Shown here: piece after piece, positions 61,106 through 64,000 of the stretch
How positions within the stretch are numbered: position 1 is the first letter of the stretch
How the letters are laid out: every line of letters starts with the position of its first letter
Made by a program: the position numbers and the translations under genes
Notes under the pieces: model-generated
Database searches by the model: none
Told to the model about the DNA's origin: nothing
Seen by the model: only the letters and a program-made list of their open reading frames with translations
Assembly (NCBI GenBank): GCA_949825025.1
Contig: OX463785.1
Coordinates: 12,959,971 to 13,023,970, forward strand
Source: Siphlonurus alternatus
Lineage: Eukaryota; Arthropoda; Insecta; Ephemeroptera; Siphlonuridae
Length of the DNA: 64,000 nt
Direction of reading: 5' to 3'

Positions 61106-62658
61106 GGCAATCTATATGCATGTATATTTAGTGTGAGATCGTACACTGTGAAATAAAATGCCACTACAACATAGCATTATAATATATAAAAGTTCACAAT
61201 AATTATACTATTATGGAAAATTTTCTTTCAGTTAAAATTGTAATCACATGACACTTTTATTTAATTGATATTTTTTTTTTTAATAACTTTCCATTGTTTT
61301 ATAAAAATCAAAGAATGATGGAAAAATCGCCCAAAATGATACAAACACAATGAAAAATATTGTTAAATTATTTATTTTTAATTATTTTTGTTTTGCTTAT
61401 GCAAACTCGCTTACTATACTCTGCTGAAATAATTTGCAATATAATAATTCATTCTCATTACTACCTTAAAAATGTGTCTACTTGAATGAATATGAAAATT
61501 ACAACAATGCTTACAAACAATGGACTATACAAAAATTAAAAAAAAAAAGCAGCTAGACAGTATTTACCCAGTGATATATACCGTATAGAAAATTATATCA
61601 GCCTACATATAAGTAACAAGTTTTATAATTTATTTTTTTATTCTATATAATTTTTTTTTAAATCTTCCCACATATAGTTTACTATTATAATAGCAATCAT
61701 TTATAATATTAAATAATATCTAACTGTATTAGCTACATTTTTCTTAAACAATACAAATTGTCTCTCCATAGAAGTGTCATAATATTATACTCTGTCTCTG
61801 TGGCATTATGAGAATATTATAATGTTTGGTGTCGCATTTTTTATCATCTCACAATCAGTTCATAGTTATGATACAAGTAGAGATTTGATTGTTTCCAAAG
61901 TCTTTTTCCATTATTGTGGAACTTTTATCCTTGTTATATTTGCTTCATTCAGCATCAGAGCGTATTTATTAATATTTATGTAAAAATTGTATTTAAAAAA
62001 ATATTGAAATAGTAAATAATTTTCAAATTTACAAGTCTTTTTATATATCAAATATACAAATTAATATAACATCTCCTTGGTATAAAAAGTCTTGAAATGC
62101 AATTTCGACTTTAACTGATACAATTTTATATATTTTATGCATGTGGAATTGTTTCAAAATAGAACATGATATATTATGTTGCTGATTTTTTTAAGCTGTA
62201 AATCTTGCCTTCAGTGCACAAAGTACTTACAATTAGCGTAGATTTTATTCCACAGAAATTTTTAGTACCAAAAATTGTTATCAAATTCGTAACTAAATCA
62301 CTGAACATGGTGTAGTAAAAATTTATGGGGTAAAATCCACGATAATTCCTTTGTGAATATACCCCTGTAGTTTATTGTTACTAAATTACTATAGTGTATT
62401 GTAATTATATACAAAATTGAAATGTACGCGTATGATACGTCATCATTAAGAGAGAAACCAAGAGTAACTTAATGATAATAAGCAAACTGACCTACGTTTA
62501 ATATACAATGGATACAAATTTAACAATCTTTTGTTGTTCTGTTTTTTATGATAACCACCGTACATAAGGAAATTAAAATATCAAGTGCAGAATTGTTACA
62601 ATAGACCAAGATTTTTTAGGGAAAATCTTGCACCAGGCAGGATTTTATTAACGGACCT
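61106..62658. other. AT-rich spacer
   Basis: Nothing supported. Confidence 0.6.
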
Positions 62659-62990
62659 AATGGACAACTTATATTTATGAAGTTTTTTGTTGCAGAAATG
62701 AATGGAGGGTACCAAATTATGCTACTTTGAATTTTTTCAGATTTTTTTTTTTTAGTCCCGTAACTATAATTTTTAAATAATTATTGAAAGTACGGCCACG
62801 CCCCCTGGAGGCGTCAATAGGCGTGTAGGCTCAATCCTTTATATTAAGGATTCAGGGGTGCCAACTTAACTAATAATATTTAAAAATAGTTACGGGACTA
62901 AAAAAAAATATATGATAAAATTCAAAGTAGCATAATTTGGTACCCTTTATTCATTTCTGCAATAAAAAATTTCACGTAAGTTGTCCATTA
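62659..62990. mobile_element. MITE family D, copy 2
   Basis: Ends AATGGACAAC and GTTGTCCATT, with TA-containing flanks compatible with a TA duplication. Centre GGCCACGCCCCCTGGAGGCG is identical to that of the copy at 37010, while the arms have drifted. No coding capacity. Confidence 0.9.
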
Positions 62991-63112
62991 TTGAGTACCT
63001 CATGACGTCACAAGATATTGACGTGACCTCAAGTATGAATAGTAGACTAACTTCTTCTTCCACGCACGAAACTTCGGGTGACACGACACACCCATACATA
63101 CAGCTAACCTAC
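62991..63112. other. GC-richer stretch downstream of exon candidate
   Basis: Contains TGACGTCAC at about 63004 and ACGTGACC at about 63022. If the signal-peptide exon candidate is real, this is the start of its intron. Confidence 0.3.
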
Positions 63113-63161
63113 CTGCGCTTGCTATAATATAACATAGCATCACAAACCTTGTCAAAGCCAT
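63113..63161 (-). CDS. Possible signal-peptide first exon
   Basis: On the minus strand ATGG with A at -3 (ACAATGG, a favourable start context) opens MALTRFVMLCYIIASA, a compact signal-peptide-like sequence, and then reaches GCAG/GTAGGT, a good splice donor (GT at 63112-63111). The exon would be 49 nt and end in phase 1. If unspliced, the same frame continues for about 36 more codons as a basic, Cys-containing tail. The following exons would lie at lower coordinates and were not identified. Small secreted proteins with a short first exon fit, but this is inference. Confidence 0.3.
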
Positions 63162-64000
63162 TGTCAAAGAATTATTTTTTTTAATGTTTGAACCGCACCT
63201 CAATCAAGGCTTGGTCGAAAACTATAACCTATCATTTATTAGAACGCCATCACACCATTCAGGAAGAAGAAGAAGAAAAAGAATCATTATTATGGGAGTA
63301 TAATATGTTGTAAGGTGATAGATTACTTATTGAAACACCTTATAGTATATTCATTCAATATTTTATATAATGCCAAACCTTGATAGTCTCTAATATGATT
63401 AATTTGATAATCAATATTTTAATGAATAATTATTAGGTTTTTTATTTAAGATTATATAAATCATAATGGTTTTGTTATAAATAAATAATTATAACTTTCA
63501 AGTTGAATTAACTATTTTTGAAATTACACAAATTTTTATTAATGAAAAATATAATTATATATATTATAATTAAATAATTTACAATTAAAAGAAATAGTAG
63601 AAATATCTTGCGTCATGTGAGAAATCATACTTAAAAGTCAGTAAACATTGGCATGCCTATATTATTATGATGAATATATGAAACATTGATCTATGAAATA
63701 AAATAACCCATGTTTGAATTTCTCCATGTACAAATAGCCAGAAATTCTCTATAATTACTACAAATTAATGCTTTCATTCCCCCCCATTGTCATAGATAAT
63801 TTTGTTTCAAAAATCAACAATTGATTATTATTTAGTAAAGATTATTATTCAGATTATATCATTAAAAATCTAATGAAAATAAATTGTTTTAAATATTTTT
63901 AATTTTGCTAACTAATCACAATGCCTATACATTAATGGAAACATTGCATATTTCACTAACAAATTTTTATTAAAATTTTAAATTATATTAAAAAACATTG
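63162..64000. other. AT-rich spacer
   Basis: Nothing supported to the end of the window. A GAAGAAGAAGAAGAAA run lies at about 63262-63280. No clear TATA box was found upstream of the exon candidate. Confidence 0.5.

Noticed and set aside
1..64000. CRISPR arrays, operons, prokaryotic promoters or phage genes
   Set aside because: There are no spaced identical repeats of CRISPR size, no dense coding and no ribosome-binding sites. The sequence is eukaryotic in character.
1..64000. Known conserved miRNAs (for example mir-10, let-7, bantam, mir-2, iab-4)
   Set aside because: I looked for their mature sequences by eye on both strands and saw none; partial resemblances such as CCTGTAGGAGATCCAC near 17698 fail in the seed.

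Overview
This 64 kb window is very AT-rich (about a quarter G+C, judged by eye) and is almost entirely non-coding eukaryotic DNA. The absence of dense ORFs, the many short foldback transposons, tRNA-derived SINE-like pieces, one degenerate LINE copy, long GA/CT microsatellites and isolated GC-rich islands all point to an animal nuclear genome. An arthropod, probably an insect and perhaps a hemipteran, is my best guess at low confidence. No complete protein-coding gene can be supported. Most short open frames are chance runs in AT-rich DNA, start at non-ATG codons, or lie inside repeats.

Layout. 0-10 kb: a MITE copy carrying a tRNA-like centre (1971-2292), an element with five tandem ~131-bp units (4386-5325), a foldback MITE (6157-6453), a GC-richer island with a CT tract and five nuclear-receptor half-sites (7880-8270), and another foldback MITE (9403-9624). 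10-25 kb: a second copy of the main MITE (10466-10805), a 120-nt hairpin (13389-13508), two copies of a CCGGAAGTAGCCGGAAGTG-type MITE (13731, 23827), a tRNA-headed SINE-like repeat (15690-16186), and a purine-rich tract (18600-18850). 25-40 kb: mostly plain AT-rich DNA, with a CpG-rich MITE flanked by TAA duplications (33219-33440), two adjacent inverted-repeat structures (35184-35539), a CGG-rich first-exon-like block (36218-36390), MITE copies at 37010 and 39431, and a possible 28-nt microexon (39061-39088). 40-50 kb: a GA tract joined to a GC island (42639-42860), a CTCF-like site (44708), a twin-primed LINE insertion with 11-bp target-site duplications (47789-48596), a GC island holding a 73-codon open frame behind an acceptor-like AG (48714-48935), and a tandem pair of tRNA-like units (49499-49740). 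50-64 kb: MITEs at 52629, 53830, 54473, 56820 and 62659, a short ORF with a signal-like N-terminus (60824-61000), a tRNA-like head (61051-61105) and a possible signal-peptide exon on the minus strand (63113-63161).

Interpretation. The window reads as intergenic or large-intron sequence repeatedly colonised by MITEs. Seven MITE copies share the same subterminal core but carry three different outer ends, so they form one superfamily. Several carry paired TGACGTCA palindromes at the hairpin stem. Any host genes present are visible only as isolated exon or promoter candidates, which need transcript evidence.
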